DNA of 64,000 bases from Streptococcus mitis (GCA_001560895.1 CP014326.1:322001-386000), one strand, 5' to 3'. Counted from the stretch's first letter, positions 9,609 to 19,618 are shown. Translations and numbers: made by a program. Notes: generated by a model from the letters alone, not told the origin.

Positions 9609-12600
9609 CTAATCTATCTTATTTTTTAATAAGAAAATGGATGTTAAGACTACACTCAGTCCTGCTAAGAAGAGGAGTGGATTTGAGGATTCACCAGTTT
9701 CTGGAAGTTGTTCTTTGTGATGAGTATTTTCCAGTTGAGTAGGACTATCGGTGGTTGAAGCCTGCCCAAAGTTTAGTGAGGTTGTTGCAACTGTTTTGTT
9801 TATTGAGGTTTCCGGAGTATTGACATTTTGATAGACTACCGCATATGTACTAAAGAGACTAGTAGTAAATTCTGCCATACCATCACGAATAGTGAAAGAA
9901 AGTGATTTCAATTCTTTTGTCGGAGTTAGGTAATAAATATTTTCTACATCAGCTGTAATTGGTAATCTAACTAAAACAGCTCCCTGTGGTTGTATATTAT
10001 GGTTGTTTGAATTTTTAAATTGAATATCATAAGCATCGTATATCTTACCAAAGAGTTCTTGAGCCAACACGTGTTTACTAGAGAGATGAGAAATTCCTTC
10101 TAAGTCAGTTGCTCTACCAATAATCTCAACACCAGTCTTTGCATCCTTCAAGACACGAAGTTTATACTCAGAAATACTGCCAGTAGATGTTTTTTCTTGC
10201 CTAGCTCCTTTACCAGGTTCACTATAATTAGGACTGTCTATGGTAGGAGCTTTCTGTTCTCTTCCTGTCTCTATAGGTTTGGTATATTCAGGTCTTTCCG
10301 CAGTAGGCGCTTCCTGTTCCCCAGTTGTTCCGATAGGTTTGGTGTATTCAGGTATTTCCACGAAAGGTGCTTCCTGCTCTCCCGCAGTGCCGATAGGTTC
10401 AGTGAATTCAGGAATTACAACAGAAGGCGCTTCTTGATCTCCAGCAGTGCCTATAGGATCTGTGTACTCAGGAATGGTTCCAACTGGAGCAGGCTCATCC
10501 CCTTTGCTTGTAAGGATTTTTTCTTCAACTGGAGCAGTTTCGTCCTTAGGAAAGACAGCTACAACAGGACTAGTCGTTGTTGTACCTTGGATGGCATAAG
10601 CTTCTATCGGCTTGCCAGCTTTACGGTCCGTAGTTTCAGGAATATCTAGTTGGACCTTATTATTCTTGATGGTTAATACTGTTTGTTCACCTGATGTGAC
10701 AAGATGATCATCATCGACTTTTCTAAGTAGAAGAGGATCTTTGATACCAGGGAAGGTCACAGCGACTGCATCCCAATTGCCAGTTGGTAGGGTTAGGGTA
10801 ACAGTCTTATCTTTGGACTTAACGGAATCAAGACTTGGACTATCGAGAGACACAGAAGGTGCCTTTAAGATATCAAAGGAATCAAGAGAAATTTTCTTTC
10901 GTCCTTGTGGAGAATTTGGATCCACTTTCAAAGTAAGAACGTGATCACCATCAGCTAGATTTGTGAATTTGCCAATTAATGCACCTTTTTCAGTTGCTCC
11001 TGAAGTGTAGAAATCAAGGGCTGGCATTTCTTTACCATCAAGTGTGACAAGCGCCTTGCCAAGGGCAGATGTTTTCAGTCCATAGATTCGGATACCTGTT
11101 CCAGAGAATGGAATGGTTGCAGTGGCTTCAGAAGCGAGGCTATCATCAGCGTTGATGTCAGCGTATTTTTCTGTAGAAGCATAGAGTTCTGCATCGCTCC
11201 AATCCTTAAACATGGAACCATACTGGATACGAGGGTCACGGTCGTCAATCTTCTCAACACTTGCTCCTTGACCTGGGAAGACTTTGAAGTAATCGAGAGA
11301 AATTTTTGCACGCTCGTTGGCACGTCCTTTGTGCTCGCGCTTAACAGTGATGGTCATCAAATGAGGACCTGAGGATAGATTTGTGTAACGTCCTATCAAT
11401 ACACCTTTTTCGGTTGCTCCGGCTGTATAGAAGTCAAGTTCTCCAACAGACTTGCCATCAATTTTAACGTCAGCAAGTCCCAATTGAGATGACTTGAGTC
11501 CGTAGATTTCAATACCAGGGCCATTGAATGGAATGGTTGCAGTCGCATCTTTATCAGAATAATTTCCATTTGAGATATCGGCGTATTTCTCTGTGCCGCT
11601 AAATAGTTCTGAGTCAGCCCAGTTTCCATAAGCTGAGCCGTACTGGATGCTCTTGTCACGGTCATCCATCAACTCACTGAAGGCATCGATAGAAGCAGCA
11701 TCTGAAACTGGTGTTGTACGATTCCCTAGCATAGCCTTAACGGTATAAGTATAGGCATGGCTAGAATCAATCGAGCGATCGATAAAGTGAGTTTGGTTGG
11801 TGATAAATTCACGAACGCTAGGAGTTTGACTGTTTTCATCCTTGCTTTCTCGTCGGATGACATAATGACTTGCTCCTTCAACTGTGTTAAAGTCAAGTTC
11901 AGCTGTGACGGAATCTTTTCGAAGGGCTGATAAGCGAGTCACTCGTCCAGGGAAGTTTTCAAAGGTAATGACATCACCTTTTTGAGTCGCAAGTTGGATA
12001 CGGTTATCTTTGAGGCGACTAGCTTGAACTTCCTTGCCATTAATCTTGATAATACTAGCTTCGATATTTGGATAGTCTACGACTAAGTCTCCACCCACAT
12101 TAGAAAGGAAAGATAGCGTTTCAAGATTTTTCTCTTTCCATTTCATGCTGACTTCAAAGTTACCACGAGCGACTAAGCCTGAGACTTGCCCGTCTTTCCA
12201 GGCATCTGGGAGGGCTGGTAATGGGGCAATGTAGCCTGTGTGAGACTGAAGGAGCATTTCTGCCATACCGCTGGTTGCACCAAAGTTTCCATCAATTTGG
12301 AAAGGCGCGTGCGTATCCCAGAGATTTTCTAGGGTTGAGGATCTGAGCTGTTCTGCCAACAAACGGTGGGCACGATTTCCATCTAAGAGACGGGCCCAGA
12401 GGTTGATTTTATTGGCCTTAGACCAACCAGTTCCACCATCTCCACGGTGGTTTAGGGTTGCGCGTGCAGCTTCTAGATATTCAGGCTGATCCTTGCCAAA
12501 TAGAGTACCTGGGAAGAGACCAACTAGATGGGAAACGTGGCGGTGGTGGTTTTCAATGCCTTCGTTGGTGAATTGTGGGCTGTCTTCTTCGTACCATTCC

Positions 12601-14702
12601 TTGATACGGCCGTCTTGGTTGATATGAAGTGGTTTGAGCTTATCAAATTTAGCCTTCACTTCTGTCACCAAATCTTGGTCGACCTTCAGATGATTGGCTG
12701 CTTCCATATAGTCGTGGAATAGCTGCCAAACTAGAGATTGGTCAAAGGTATTCCCAATCGTGATGGTTCCATGCTCTGGTGAGTAGGATGGAGAAGATAC
12801 CCAACGGTCACTTGCTTGGTCATAATGCAGGAAGGAATTCCAGAACTTGGCTGTTTCCTTGAGCATTGGATAAATCTTTTCTTTAAGATAAGTTTCATCC
12901 TTGGTGAATTTGTAGTAGTCATAGACGTTCTGCATCATCCAAGCATTGGCAGCAGGAGACCAACCCCAATAGTAGTTCCAACCAGGAGTAGTCCAGCCAA
13001 ATGGTGTCGCCTGAGTATGAACCAACCAACCGTTTTCTTGACCTTCTTTGGATTCGATACCTGCGTATTCTTTAGCAGCGATACGACCATAATAGCGCAT
13101 GTCATCGATATAATTGATCATTGGCTTAGCCGTTTCTGCGAGATTGCTCATGTAGGCAGGCCAATAGTTCATCTGTAGGTTGACATTGAGGTGGTAGTCT
13201 GAGTTCCAAGGTGGATTGTCTACAGCATTCCAGACTCCTTGCAAGTTGGCAGGGAGGGCATCTGTTCGGTTACGAGACGAACTGATGAGGAGATAACGTC
13301 CGTATTGGAAGAAGAGTTCTTCTAACTTTTGGCCTTTTGTTGGATTATAGGTTTGAAGAGCTTCTTTTGTAGTTTGATTAGACTTGCTACCGCCGAGGTT
13401 TAATTGAACACGGTTGAAAAGGCTTTGGTAATCCTTGATGTGATCATTTTTCAGAGTCTCATAGTCTTTGGTTTTAGCAGCTTCAACGATAGATTTGACA
13501 GTTTTTTCTACATCAATATCCTTGCGGTAATTGGTTTTCGGATTTTGAGCAAAATTAGTCTTGGCACTGAGTAAAAGCGTAGCGTAGCTGGCCCCTGTGA
13601 CCGTTAAACTATCATCATGGACAGTAACTTTTCCGTCCGTTTTAAGTCCTAGATAGGATGCAAACTGGAGTCCATTATCTTTGACTGTACCTTTTAGTAG
13701 GATACCATTTGGGTCTGTCGTAACATGGCCATTCTTGTAGTGAGAATATTCCGATGAGTAGTCTCCGTTGGCAATCAAATCTTCTGTTAAGGTATTCCAA
13801 AGGGTAAAATCAAGCGTCTTATCTCCCTTTTTAGTCAAGTGGGTCACGGTGACATCATCAGGATAGCTGGAGAAGGTTTCACGTTTGAAGGTTGTTCCAT
13901 CTTGGGTATAGGAGGTAGTTGTGATAGCTTCAGAAATATCTAAGCCACGATGATAGTGAGTAACATTTTCCAAGCCCTTCTTCTGGTTATTAAAGACCAT
14001 AAAGATATCACCGAAGGCTAGGTAGCGACCGTATTGGGCATTGTTTGGCCCAACCAAATTTCTCTCTGCTAGTTGTTTGGCTTTTTGACGGTCACCGTCT
14101 TCTAAGGCTTTACGGATTTCTGCTAAGACTTTGTAACGGTCCTTGTAGTTTCCACCGTTGTAGTCTTGACTATCTGGCTGTGGGCCTCCAGACCAAAGTG
14201 TTTTTTCGTTGTACTGGATTCTTTCTTCACCGATGAGTCCGAAAACCTTGGCACCCATTTCCCCATTTCCGACTGGGAGGGCTTGTTTTTCCCAACCGTC
14301 ATAGGAAGGAGCAGTTGGTTGGTTGTAATGTAGTTCGTAATGTTCTTGTTTGTTCACAGGAAGTTCTGGTTTCTCGCTCTCCTTATTTTCAGCAGGGGCG
14401 GTAGCTGTCGTTGTATCCGACTGACTACTTGTTTGAGGTAATTCTGGTTCTGCGATGGTTTGCTTCTCAGATGATTCAGCTATAGGCTGAGTCTCTGTGT
14501 TAGAAGCAAGAACTTCCTCAACTTTCGTATCCGGTTTAGCAGAGGTTTCAGTAATTGTTGCCTCACTTTCCGGAATCTCGACACCATCAGCAGCCACATC
14601 CTGTGCTGCTAAAAAAACAGCTCCTAGTAAAACAGAGGCAGCTCCGACACTTAGTTTTCGGATGCTATACTTGCAGGATTTTTCCCAATATCTCTTATCC
14701 AC
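9609..14702 (-). CDS. Cell-wall-anchored GH95 alpha-L-fucosidase
   Basis: A 1697-residue surface enzyme. It has a YSIRK signal peptide (KYSIRKLSVGAASVLLG), then a low-complexity linker to about residue 115, then a large GH95 module. In the module, HLNVNLQMNYW carries the two Asn, SPEHG a Glu and QIDGNFG the Asp that match the known GH95 active-site pattern. Next come a fibronectin-like stretch, two related domains of about 125 residues (each beginning DDRD..IQYGS and ending ISLD.F), five stalk repeats based on PEYT.PIGT, a further C-terminal domain, and an LPETG anchor with hydrophobic tail. The GTG at 14702 is preferred because AGAAAGGAG lies 7 bases upstream; the frame is open to 14834 but that extension has no Shine-Dalgarno and covers the promoter. 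It probably removes alpha-1,2-fucose from host glycans. Confidence 0.9.
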   Translation of the reverse strand: MDKRYWEKSCKYSIRKLSVGAASVLLGAVFLAAQDVAADGVEIPESEATITETSAKPDTKVEEVLASNTETQPIAESSEKQTIAEPELPQTSSQSDTTTATAPAENKESEKPELPVNKQEHYELHYNQPTAPSYDGWEKQALPVGNGEMGAKVFGLIGEERIQYNEKTLWSGGPQPDSQDYNGGNYKDRYKVLAEIRKALEDGDRQKAKQLAERNLVGPNNAQYGRYLAFGDIFMVFNNQKKGLENVTHYHRGLDISEAITTTSYTQDGTTFKRETFSSYPDDVTVTHLTKKGDKTLDFTLWNTLTEDLIANGDYSSEYSHYKNGHVTTDPNGILLKGTVKDNGLQFASYLGLKTDGKVTVHDDSLTVTGASYATLLLSAKTNFAQNPKTNYRKDIDVEKTVKSIVEAAKTKDYETLKNDHIKDYQSLFNRVQLNLGGSKSNQTTKEALQTYNPTKGQKLEELFFQYGRYLLISSSRNRTDALPANLQGVWNAVDNPPWNSDYHLNVNLQMNYWPAYMSNLAETAKPMINYIDDMRYYGRIAAKEYAGIESKEGQENGWLVHTQATPFGWTTPGWNYYWGWSPAANAWMMQNVYDYYKFTKDETYLKEKIYPMLKETAKFWNSFLHYDQASDRWVSSPSYSPEHGTITIGNTFDQSLVWQLFHDYMEAANHLKVDQDLVTEVKAKFDKLKPLHINQDGRIKEWYEEDSPQFTNEGIENHHRHVSHLVGLFPGTLFGKDQPEYLEAARATLNHRGDGGTGWSKANKINLWARLLDGNRAHRLLAEQLRSSTLENLWDTHAPFQIDGNFGATSGMAEMLLQSHTGYIAPLPALPDAWKDGQVSGLVARGNFEVSMKWKEKNLETLSFLSNVGGDLVVDYPNIEASIIKINGKEVQASRLKDNRIQLATQKGDVITFENFPGRVTRLSALRKDSVTAELDFNTVEGASHYVIRRESKDENSQTPSVREFITNQTHFIDRSIDSSHAYTYTVKAMLGNRTTPVSDAASIDAFSELMDDRDKSIQYGSAYGNWADSELFSGTEKYADISNGNYSDKDATATIPFNGPGIEIYGLKSSQLGLADVKIDGKSVGELDFYTAGATEKGVLIGRYTNLSSGPHLMTITVKREHKGRANERAKISLDYFKVFPGQGASVEKIDDRDPRIQYGSMFKDWSDAELYASTEKYADINADDSLASEATATIPFSGTGIRIYGLKTSALGKALVTLDGKEMPALDFYTSGATEKGALIGKFTNLADGDHVLTLKVDPNSPQGRKKISLDSFDILKAPSVSLDSPSLDSVKSKDKTVTLTLPTGNWDAVAVTFPGIKDPLLLRKVDDDHLVTSGEQTVLTIKNNKVQLDIPETTDRKAGKPIEAYAIQGTTTTSPVVAVFPKDETAPVEEKILTSKGDEPAPVGTIPEYTDPIGTAGDQEAPSVVIPEFTEPIGTAGEQEAPFVEIPEYTKPIGTTGEQEAPTAERPEYTKPIETGREQKAPTIDSPNYSEPGKGARQEKTSTGSISEYKLRVLKDAKTGVEIIGRATDLEGISHLSSKHVLAQELFGKIYDAYDIQFKNSNNHNIQPQGAVLVRLPITADVENIYYLTPTKELKSLSFTIRDGMAEFTTSLFSTYAVVYQNVNTPETSINKTVATTSLNFGQASTTDSPTQLENTHHKEQLPETGESSNPLLFLAGLSVVLTSIFLLKNKID

Positions 14703-14723
14703 AAAATTCTCCTTTCTCATGTC

Positions 14724-14737
14724 TGTAAGCGCATACA
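14724..14737 (-). promoter_or_regulatory. Candidate cre (CcpA) site for the fucosidase gene
   Basis: TGTAAGCGCATACA matches the cre consensus TGWAARCGYTWNCA at all but one position. It lies in the 5' leader between the promoter and the GTG start, where CcpA would act as a roadblock. A weaker cre-like palindrome at 14820-14833 overlaps the -35 box. Confidence 0.6.
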
Positions 14738-14795
14738 TTTTCTTTTTAAAAAATAAGTCTTGCAGAAATTTGTGCAATGTAATTTGAATAATTTT

Positions 14796-14824
14796 AATAT
14801 AACAAATAAATAGAACTATTGCAA
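14796..14824 (-). promoter_or_regulatory. Promoter of the fucosidase gene
   Basis: On the minus strand TTGCAA (14824-14819), a 17-bp spacer and TATATT (14801-14796) make a good sigma-A promoter about 95 bases before the chosen start. Confidence 0.7.
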
Positions 14825-14938
14825 GGGCTTTCAAGAAAAATGGACTTATTTTACTAAGTATGAAGTATTTGCTAATTACTTAGGAAATCACAGTAGATGT
14901 AAGCGTAAAACAAACTAGTCAGGGTGCCTAGTTTGTGG

Positions 14939-14944
14939 TATAAT
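14939..14944 (+). promoter_or_regulatory. Extended -10 promoter of yneF
   Basis: TATAAT preceded by TG and one base (TGG TATAAT) lies 31 bases before the yneF start. No convincing -35 box is needed for this promoter class. Confidence 0.65.
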
Positions 14945-14974
14945 GAAAGAGACTCAAAAAGAAACAGGAGAAAA

Positions 14975-15226
14975 ATGATGGATTTACTATTAGCAATTGT
15001 ATTGATTGTGCTAGCTTTTCTAGGAGGAGCTCTTGGAGGAATGTACTTGGTTCGTAAGCAAATCGAAAAAGAATTTGCCGACAACCCACGTTTGAATGCT
15101 GAAGCAGTTCGTACTCTTTTGAGTGCAAATGGTCAAAAACCAAGCGAAGCTAAGGTACAACAAGTTTACCACCAAATCATCCGCCAACAAAAAGCAGCCC
15201 TTGCTAACAATAAAAAGAAAAAATAA
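14975..15226 (+). CDS. yneF: YneF family (UPF0154) small membrane protein
   Basis: About 83 residues: one N-terminal membrane helix with a Gly-rich end ([18 protein letters not shown]), then a basic amphipathic region ending in a poly-Lys tail. This matches the UPF0154/YneF family, of unknown function and conserved in Firmicutes. ATG 14975 is followed directly by another ATG; ACAGGAG is the Shine-Dalgarno. It stands alone with its own promoter upstream of murI. Confidence 0.85.
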
Positions 15227-15234
15227 ATAAGGAA

Positions 15235-15260
15235 AAGTCTGGGATGAAAATTCCAGACTT
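15235..15260 (+). terminator. Stem-loop after yneF
   Basis: An 8-10 bp stem with a 6-nt loop follows the yneF stop, but only a short T-rich tract follows it. It may be a weak terminator. A nearby AGACTTTTTCC (about 15290) could pair with the left arm instead. Confidence 0.45.
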
Positions 15261-15425
15261 CTCACTATGTTGGCTATGGTTTAGGGATGAGACTTTTTCC
15301 TTGCATTCTATTGATATTTGATTATGATTAAGAGAGATAGTTGTTGATTAGGCTGTCATTCAGTTCTTAAAGATAAATAATCATAATGAACTATCAATCA
15401 GAAAAAAGACTAGAAAGAAGACTGT

Positions 15426-16220
15426 ATGGATAATCGACCAATTGGTTTTTTGGATTCGGGTGTCGGGGGCTTGACCGTTGTGCGCGAGCTCATGCGCCAG
15501 CTTCCCCATGAAGAAATCGTCTATATTGGAGATTCTGCACGGGCGCCTTACGGGCCCCGTCCTGCTGAGCAAATTCGTGAATATACTTGGCAGTTGGTCA
15601 ACTTTCTCTTGACCAAGGATGTCAAGATGATTGTCATTGCTTGTAACACTGCGACTGCGGTCGTCTGGGAAGAAATCAAGGCTCAACTAGATATTCCCGT
15701 CCTAGGTGTGATTTTGCCAGGAGCTTCAGCAGCCATCAAGTCCAGCCAAGGTGGGAAAATCGGAGTGATTGGAACCCCCATGACGGTCCAATCTGACATC
15801 TATCGTCAGAAAATTCATGATCTGGATCCGGACTTACAGGTGGAGAGTTTGGCCTGTCCCAAGTTTGCTCCCTTGGTGGAGTCTGGGGCCCTGTCAACCA
15901 GTGTCACCAAGAAAGTAGTCTATGAAACCCTGCGTCCCTTGGTCGGCAAGGTGGATAGCCTGATTTTGGGTTGTACCCATTATCCGCTTCTCAGACCTAT
16001 TATTCAAAATGTTATGGGGCCCAAGGTTCAACTTATCGATAGTGGGGCAGAGTGCGTACGGGACATTTCAGTCTTACTCAATTATTTTGAAATCAATCGT
16101 GGTCGTGATGCCGGACCACTCCATCACCGTTTTTACACAACAGCCAGCAGCCAAAGTTTTGCACAAATTGGTGAAGAATGGCTGGAAAAAGAGATTTATG
16201 TGGAGCATGTAGAATTATGA
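15426..16220 (+). CDS. murI: Glutamate racemase
   Basis: A 264-residue Asp/Glu racemase that makes D-glutamate for peptidoglycan. Both catalytic cysteine motifs are visible: [10 protein letters not shown] near residues 75-84 and LGCTHYPLL near residues 182-190; the N-terminal [14 protein letters not shown] motif is also intact. Normal length. Its stop overlaps the ATG of the next gene (ATGA), starting a chain of overlapping genes that runs to rluB/yidD. Confidence 0.96.
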   Translation: MDNRPIGFLDSGVGGLTVVRELMRQLPHEEIVYIGDSARAPYGPRPAEQIREYTWQLVNFLLTKDVKMIVIACNTATAVVWEEIKAQLDIPVLGVILPGASAAIKSSQGGKIGVIGTPMTVQSDIYRQKIHDLDPDLQVESLACPKFAPLVESGALSTSVTKKVVYETLRPLVGKVDSLILGCTHYPLLRPIIQNVMGPKVQLIDSGAECVRDISVLLNYFEINRGRDAGPLHHRFYTTASSQSFAQIGEEWLEKEIYVEHVEL

Positions 16221-17188
16221 CAAATAAAATTTATGAATATAAAGATGACCAGGACTGGTATGTCGGCTCATATAGTATTTTTGGTGGTGTCCGGACATTG
16301 ACTGATGAAGACTTGGATTTTCCTCTATTTGAGTTTGCCCAAAGATTTCGAGATGAGGAACAAGGTTTTCCTATTTCTGTGATTGTTTTACGCTATGGTT
16401 CTCTCTACCGTTTATTGTCTTTTGTGGTAGATATCCTCAACCAAGAAATGGGGCGAAATCTGGAAGTCATCCAACGTCAGGGAGCTTTTCTCTTGATTGA
16501 AAATGGGCAACTCCTGCATGTAGCATTGCCTAAAGAAGGGGTCAATGTTCATGATTTCTTTGAAACAAGCAAGGTCAGAGAAACCTTATTGATTGCGACT
16601 CGAAACGAAGGCAAGACCAAAGAGTTCCGAGCTATCTTTGACAAGCTAGGCTACGATGTGGAAAATCTCAATGACTACCCTGACCTGCCTGAAGTAGCAG
16701 AAACAGGCATGACCTTTGAAGAAAATGCCCGCCTCAAGGCAGAAACCATTTCTCAATTAACGGGCAAGATGGTTCTGGCAGATGATTCTGGACTCAAGGT
16801 CGATGTCCTTGGTGGATTGCCAGGTGTCTGGTCAGCTCGTTTCGCAGGTGTGGGAGCAACTGACCGTGAAAACAATGCTAAACTCTTGCACGAATTGGCC
16901 ATGGTCTTTGAACTCAAGGACCGCTCAGCTCAATTCCACACAACCTTAGTCGTAGCCAGCCCAAACAAGGAAAGTTTGGTTGTTGAAGCAGACTGGCCTG
17001 GCTACATTAACTTTGAACCTAAGGGTGAAAATGGCTTTGGCTATGATCCTCTATTCCTCGTGGGAGAGACAGGCAAATCCTCAGCTGAATTAACCCTTGA
17101 AGAAAAAAATAGTCAATCTCACCGCGCCTTAGCCGTTAAGAAACTTTTGGAGGTATTTCCATCATGGCAAAGCAAACCATCATTGTAA
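16217..17188 (+). CDS. rdgB: XTP/dITP pyrophosphatase with N-terminal extra domain
   Basis: A 323-residue two-part protein. Residues about 125-320 are an RdgB/HAM1 non-canonical purine NTP pyrophosphatase ([46 protein letters not shown] split across the active site, FGYDPLF, SHRALA). It hydrolyses XTP/dITP to keep them out of nucleic acids. Residues 1-123 form a separate streptococcal domain of unknown function that standard RdgB (about 200 residues) lacks. The start at 16217 overlaps the murI stop; an in-frame extension to 16178 is inside murI and has no support. The 3' end overlaps the next gene by 25 bases. Confidence 0.92.
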   Translation: MTNKIYEYKDDQDWYVGSYSIFGGVRTLTDEDLDFPLFEFAQRFRDEEQGFPISVIVLRYGSLYRLLSFVVDILNQEMGRNLEVIQRQGAFLLIENGQLLHVALPKEGVNVHDFFETSKVRETLLIATRNEGKTKEFRAIFDKLGYDVENLNDYPDLPEVAETGMTFEENARLKAETISQLTGKMVLADDSGLKVDVLGGLPGVWSARFAGVGATDRENNAKLLHELAMVFELKDRSAQFHTTLVVASPNKESLVVEADWPGYINFEPKGENGFGYDPLFLVGETGKSSAELTLEEKNSQSHRALAVKKLLEVFPSWQSKPSL

Positions 17189-17685
17189 TGAGCGATTCTC
17201 ATGGCGATAGCTTGATTGTGGAAGAAATCCGTGATCGCTATGTAGGCAAAGTTGACGCCGTTTTTCATAATGGCGATTCTGAACTGCGTCCTGATTCTCC
17301 ACTTTGGGAGGGGATCCGCGTTGTTAAAGGGAATATGGATTTCTACGCCGGCTACCCAGAACGTTTGGCGACTGAGCTTGGTTCGACCAAGATTATCCAA
17401 ACCCATGGTCACCTGTTTGACATTAATTTCAACTTTCAAAAGTTGGACTACTGGGCTCAGGAGGAAGAGGCCGATATCTGTCTCTACGGTCACTTGCATG
17501 TGCCAAGTGCTTGGATGGAAGGCAAGACCCTCTTTCTAAATCCAGGCTCTATCAGTCAACCACGTGGGACTATCAGAGAATGTCTCTATGCTCGTGTGGA
17601 GATTGATGACAGTTATTTTAAAGTGGACTTTTTGACACGAGATCATGAGGTGTATCCGGGCTTATCCAAGGAGTTTAGCCGATGA
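17164..17685 (+). CDS. Metallophosphoesterase, YfcE/MJ0936 family
   Basis: A 173-residue calcineurin-like phosphodiesterase. The metal-binding motifs are present: SDSHGD near the N terminus, FHNGDSE, VKGNMDF, QTHGH and YGHLHVP. Substrates in the family are phosphodiesters; the physiological one is not known here. It is translated from within the end of the RdgB-like gene, with a GGAGG Shine-Dalgarno at 17150. It ends in an ATGA overlap with the CBS-domain gene. Confidence 0.9.
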   Translation: MAKQTIIVMSDSHGDSLIVEEIRDRYVGKVDAVFHNGDSELRPDSPLWEGIRVVKGNMDFYAGYPERLATELGSTKIIQTHGHLFDINFNFQKLDYWAQEEEADICLYGHLHVPSAWMEGKTLFLNPGSISQPRGTIRECLYARVEIDDSYFKVDFLTRDHEVYPGLSKEFSR

Positions 17686-18143
17686 TTGCCAAGGAGTTTG
17701 AGACTTTCTTGTTGGGGCAGGAGGAAACTTTTTTGACTCCTGCTGAAAATCTAGCCGTGTTGATTGATACCCACAATGCGGATCATGCGACCCTCTTGCT
17801 CAGTCAGATGACTTATACCCGTGTTCCTGTTGTAACAGATGAAAAACAGTTTGTTGGGACGATTGGGCTCAGAGATATTATGGCTTATCAGATGGAGCAT
17901 GATCTGAGTCAAGAAATCATGGCGGATACGGACATTGTTCATATGACCAAAACGGACGTAGCGATTGTTTCGCCTGATTTCACCATCACGGAGGTCTTGC
18001 ACAAGTTGGTAGATGAGTCCTTCTTGCCGGTTGTGGATGCGTCTGGTATTTTCCAAGGAATTATCACGCGCAGGTCCATCCTCAAGGCAGTCAATGCCCT
18101 CTTGCATGACTTTAGTAAGGAATATGAGATTCGATGCAAATGA
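17682..18143 (+). CDS. cbpB: CBS-domain pair protein, CbpB/DarB-like
   Basis: A 153-residue protein made almost entirely of two CBS domains (about residues 20-75 and 85-145; motifs TRVPVVTDEKQFVGTIGLRD and FLPVVDASGIFQGIITRR). Stand-alone CBS pairs of this type in Firmicutes (CbpB of Listeria, DarB of Bacillus) bind cyclic di-AMP and signal to the stringent response. That role is transferred by similarity and not shown here. It overlaps the neighbouring genes on both sides. Confidence 0.8.
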   Translation: MIAKEFETFLLGQEETFLTPAENLAVLIDTHNADHATLLLSQMTYTRVPVVTDEKQFVGTIGLRDIMAYQMEHDLSQEIMADTDIVHMTKTDVAIVSPDFTITEVLHKLVDESFLPVVDASGIFQGIITRRSILKAVNALLHDFSKEYEIRCK

Positions 18144-18874
18144 GAGATAGGATTTCAGCCTTTTTAGAGGAAAAGCAGGGCTTGTCTGTCAACTCAAAGC
18201 AGTCCTATAAGTATGATCTGGAGCAACTTTTAGATATTGTGGGCAAGCAGATTTCTGAGACCAGTCTCAAGATTTACCAAGCCCAGCTAGCCAATCTAAA
18301 AATTAGCGCCCAGAAGCGAAAGATTTCGGCCTGTAACCAATTTCTCTACTTTCTCTATCAAAAAGGAGAAGTGGACAGCTTTTACCGTCTGGAATTAGCC
18401 AAACAAGCTGAAAAGAGGACCGAGAAGCCAGAACTGTTAGACCTAGACTCTTTTTGGCAGGAAAGCGACTATCCAGAGGGCCGCTTGCTAGCGCTCTTAA
18501 TCCTAGAAATGGGGTTCTTGCCGAGTGAGATTTTAGCTCTCAAGGTTGAGGATATCAATCTGGATTTTCAGGTGTTGCGAATCAAGAAGGTTTCCCAACA
18601 GAGGATTGTCACTATTCCCACGACCTTGCTTTCAGAATTGGAACCCTTGATGGGCCAGACCTATCTTTTTGAAAGGGCAGGGAAAGCCTATTCTCGTCAG
18701 TGGGCCTTTCGTCAGTTAGAAGCTTTTGTCAAGGAGAAAGGTTTCTCAACCTTATCCGCTCAAGCCTTGCGGGAACAGTTCATTCTAAGACAAATAGAAA
18801 ACAAGGTCGATTTGTACGAAATTGCAAAAAAATTAGGATTAAAAACAGTCCTGACCTTAGAAAAATATAGATAA
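18134..18874 (+). CDS. XerD-like tyrosine recombinase homolog, likely catalytically altered
   Basis: A 246-residue phage-integrase-fold protein: a SAM-like N-terminal DNA-binding domain to about residue 95, then the catalytic-type domain. The usual Arg-I motif (GLRxSEL) reads GFLPSEIL here, and the HxLRH box reads QALREQF, so two catalytic positions are changed; the final Tyr (EKYR) is kept. This is the streptococcal XerD-like family encoded beside scpAB, distinct from XerS which acts at dif in streptococci. A structural or regulatory role with ScpAB is an inference. The start overlaps the CBS gene; ATG 18140 is an alternative. Confidence 0.85.
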   Translation: MQMRDRISAFLEEKQGLSVNSKQSYKYDLEQLLDIVGKQISETSLKIYQAQLANLKISAQKRKISACNQFLYFLYQKGEVDSFYRLELAKQAEKRTEKPELLDLDSFWQESDYPEGRLLALLILEMGFLPSEILALKVEDINLDFQVLRIKKVSQQRIVTIPTTLLSELEPLMGQTYLFERAGKAYSRQWAFRQLEAFVKEKGFSTLSAQALREQFILRQIENKVDLYEIAKKLGLKTVLTLEKYR

Positions 18875-19602
18875 TGGATATTAAATTAAAAGATTTTGAA
18901 GGGCCCCTGGACTTGCTCTTGCACCTGGTTTCTAAGTACCAGATGGATATCTACGATGTGCCTATTACGGAAGTTATCGAACAGTATTTAGCCTATGTCT
19001 CAACCCTTCAGGCCATGCGTCTGGAAGTGACGGGGGAGTACATGGTTATGGCCAGTCAGCTCATGCTGATCAAGAGCCGCAAACTACTTCCAAAGGTAGC
19101 AGAAGTGACAGATTTGGAAGATGATCTGGAGCAGGATCTTCTCTCTCAAATCGAAGAATACCGCAAGTTCAAGCTCTTGGGTGAACACTTGGAAGCCAAG
19201 CACCAAGAACGTGCCCAGTATTATTCCAAAGCGCCGACAGAGTTGATTTACGAAGATGCGGAGCTCGTGCATGACAAGACGACCATTGACCTCTTTTTAG
19301 CTTTTTCAAATATCCTAGCCAAGAAAAAAGAGGAGTTTGCACAAAATCACACGACTATCTTGCGAGATGAGTATAAGATTGAGGACATGATGCTTATCGT
19401 GAAAGAGTCCTTGACTGGACGAAATCAATTGCGCTTGCAGGATTTGTTCAAGGAAGCCCAGAATGTCCAAGAGGTCATCACCCTCTTTTTGGCAACCTTG
19501 GAGTTAATCAAAACTCAGGAGTTAACTCTAGTGCAGAATGAGAGTTTTGGGGATATCTATCTCATGGAAAAGAAGGAAGAAAGTCAAGTGGCCCAAAGCT
19601 AG
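18874..19602 (+). CDS. scpA: Segregation and condensation protein A (kleisin)
   Basis: A 242-residue ScpA: N-terminal SMC-neck-binding region ([12 protein letters not shown] at residues 8-19), a middle region contacting ScpB, and a C-terminal winged-helix. With Smc and ScpB it forms the condensin that organises and segregates chromosomes. Its start overlaps the last base of the XerD-like stop; scpB follows after 16 bases. Confidence 0.95.
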   Translation: MDIKLKDFEGPLDLLLHLVSKYQMDIYDVPITEVIEQYLAYVSTLQAMRLEVTGEYMVMASQLMLIKSRKLLPKVAEVTDLEDDLEQDLLSQIEEYRKFKLLGEHLEAKHQERAQYYSKAPTELIYEDAELVHDKTTIDLFLAFSNILAKKKEEFAQNHTTILRDEYKIEDMMLIVKESLTGRNQLRLQDLFKEAQNVQEVITLFLATLELIKTQELTLVQNESFGDIYLMEKKEESQVAQS

Positions 19603-19618
19603 ACTTGAGAGAGGAAAG

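Noticed and set aside
14703..14834. Longer N terminus of the fucosidase (start at 14834 or ATG 14720)
   Set aside because: The extension covers the promoter and candidate cre site, has no Shine-Dalgarno, and puts a long tail before a normal YSIRK signal peptide. The GTG at 14702 has an ideal Shine-Dalgarno.
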